From JASFJH01 sp050117725 (GTDB lineage Bacteria > Pseudomonadota > Gammaproteobacteria > AKS1), in the NCBI GenBank assembly GCA_050117725.1, contig JASFME010000130.1, forward strand, positions 1-6,535: a stretch of 6,535 nt of DNA. The letters run 5' to 3'. Every line of letters starts with the position of its first letter. Position 1 is the first letter of the stretch. This document shows, in pieces, positions 5,651-6,535 of the stretch. The notes beneath the pieces are model-generated. The model had not been told where the DNA came from. It saw nothing but the letters and a program-made list of their open reading frames with translations, and did not search any database. The position numbers were made by a program, and so were the translations under genes.

Positions 5651-5668
5651 TGCATTCATTATGCCAGC

Positions 5669-5684
5669 GGGTACGGTTTTTGCA
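5669..5684 (+). promoter_or_regulatory. Sigma-54 (RpoN) -24/-12 promoter of amt
   Basis: GGGTACGGTTTTTGCA matches TGGCAC-N5-TTGCW with four of six bases in the -24 box and five of five in the -12 box. The invariant GG (5670-5671) and GC (5682-5683) are exactly 10 nt apart. Transcription should start near 5695, giving a leader of about 28 nt. A poorer sigma-70 pair, TTGCAC at 5680 and TAGATT at 5703 with 17 nt between, overlaps it. Confidence 0.75.
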
Positions 5685-5710
5685 CTAAAACGGGACAATC
5701 ATTAGATTGA

Positions 5711-5716
5711 AAGGGG
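5711..5716 (+). promoter_or_regulatory. Shine-Dalgarno sequence of amt
   Basis: AAGGGG lies 6 nt before the ATG at 5723. It is among the clearest ribosome-binding sites in the window and fixes the start codon. Confidence 0.7.
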
Positions 5717-5722
5717 TCAATA

Positions 5723-6535
5723 ATGGAACAATTATCATCCGGCAGTGATGTGCTGTTTATTCTGCTCGGCGCGATTATGGTGCTTGCCATGCACTCGGGC
5801 TTTGCTTTCCTCGAGGTCGGTACGGTGCGCAAGAAAAACCAGGTCAATGCCCTGGTAAAAATCATCACAGACTTCGCCATGTCGACGATAGCCTACTTTT
5901 TTATCGGTTATATGGTGGCCTACGGCATCGGCTTTTTTGACGGGGCGCAGGCACTGTCGGAAAAGAATGGCTATGAGCTGGTCAAGTTCTTCTTTCTGCT
6001 GACCTTTGCCGCGGCCATTCCGGCGATTGTTTCCGGTGGTATCGCCGAGCGTGCACGTTTTTATCCGCAACTCATGGCGAGTTTCTTCATCGTTGGCCTC
6101 ATTTACCCGTTTTTCGAAGGCATGGTCTGGAACGGCAATTTCGGTCTGCAGGCCTGGATCGGCGAAACATTCGGCCACGGTTTCCATGACTTCGCCGGTT
6201 CGGTCGTGGTGCACGCCGTGGGTGGCTGGATCGCGCTGGCGGCGGTGTTGCTGCTCGGCGCGCGCCATGGCCGTTATAAAAAGGGTGGCGGCATGGCCGC
6301 ACATCCGCCCTCCAGTATCCCGTTCCTCGCCCTCGGCGCATGGGTGCTGACGGTCGGCTGGTTTGGCTTTAACGTTATGTCGGCACAGACGGTCGCCGCG
6401 ATCAGTGGCCTGGTCGCGCTGAATTCGCTCATGGCCATGGTCGGCGGTATTCTCGCGGCACTGCTGGCCGGCAAGAATGACCCGGGTTTCGTCCACAACG
6501 GCCCGTTGGCCGGTCTCGTCGCCGTGTGTGCCGGT
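5723..6535 (+). CDS. amt: Ammonium transporter, Amt family (3' end outside the window)
   Basis: This inner-membrane channel takes up ammonium for assimilation. The 271 codons present hold about seven hydrophobic spans (roughly 10-30, 48-70, 86-108, 118-136, 158-178, 198-220, 226-250), of the eleven usual for the family at about 400 residues. Amt hallmarks are GGIAERARF at 105-113, HDFAGS with Asp156, the first pore His at 164 (VVVHAVGGW), WFGFN at 213-217 and NGPLAGLVAV at 259-268. The N-terminus (LAMHSGFAFLEVGTVRKKNQ) and the FFFLLTFAAAIPAI stretch recall the Pseudomonas-type Amt rather than E. coli AmtB. No cleavable signal peptide is evident. The start is fixed by a good ribosome site, and the upstream sigma-54, IHF and NtrC sites point to induction by nitrogen limitation. 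No glnK lies upstream; one could follow beyond the edge. The second pore His and the C-terminal PII-binding tail are not in the window. Confidence 0.92.
   Translation, partial: MEQLSSGSDVLFILLGAIMVLAMHSGFAFLEVGTVRKKNQVNALVKIITDFAMSTIAYFFIGYMVAYGIGFFDGAQALSEKNGYELVKFFFLLTFAAAIPAIVSGGIAERARFYPQLMASFFIVGLIYPFFEGMVWNGNFGLQAWIGETFGHGFHDFAGSVVVHAVGGWIALAAVLLLGARHGRYKKGGGMAAHPPSSIPFLALGAWVLTVGWFGFNVMSAQTVAAISGLVALNSLMAMVGGILAALLAGKNDPGFVHNGPLAGLVAVCAG

Noticed and set aside
5735..6496. Long open frame (253 codons) on the minus strand opposite amt
   Set aside because: It lies wholly inside a gene with clear Amt motifs, reads as a low-complexity His, Arg and Asp-rich product with no recognisable domain, and is what the GC-rich third positions of amt produce.

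Overview
The window looks like ordinary chromosomal DNA from a gammaproteobacterium. The ABC transporter pair, the glyoxalase, the YhbQ-type and YchJ-type proteins and the rRNA methyltransferase tail all resemble their Escherichia coli counterparts as I remember them, while the ammonium transporter recalls the form found in Pseudomonas. No mobile element, tRNA, rRNA or CRISPR array is visible. All family assignments come from reading the translations; no database search was run.

Layout. Bases 1-2308 carry a compact plus-strand run: the C-terminal tail of the 23S rRNA methyltransferase RlmKL, an ABC-2 exporter pair (yadG-yadH, overlapping by 14 nt) and glyoxalase I (gloA). This run converges on four minus-strand genes between 2332 and 5498. 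In order of transcription they are ychJ (two SEC-C zinc motifs), a GAF-HD-GYP cyclic-di-GMP phosphodiesterase with a large insertion in its catalytic domain, a YhbQ-type GIY-YIG protein, and a small unrecognised exported protein. A hairpin followed by a T-run separates the last two. From 5723 a plus-strand ammonium transporter gene runs off the right edge; 271 codons are present.

The most informative region is the 224 bp between the divergent ychJ and amt genes. In the amt direction it holds two NtrC-type palindromes with centres 31 bp apart, a perfect match to the IHF consensus, and a -24/-12 sigma-54 promoter with the invariant GG-N10-GC spacing. A good Shine-Dalgarno sequence and the amt start codon follow. 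This is a complete nitrogen-regulated enhancer-promoter, so amt should be switched on under nitrogen limitation by phosphorylated NtrC and RpoN.

A second pattern is that yadG, the GIY-YIG gene and ychJ lack a clear Shine-Dalgarno sequence. Each instead has a -10-like hexamer 7-8 nt before its ATG, which would suit leaderless transcripts. I found no evidence of a wholly new multi-gene system. The leads worth following are the amt control region, the possible leaderless starts, the HD-GYP insertion and the orphan exported protein.
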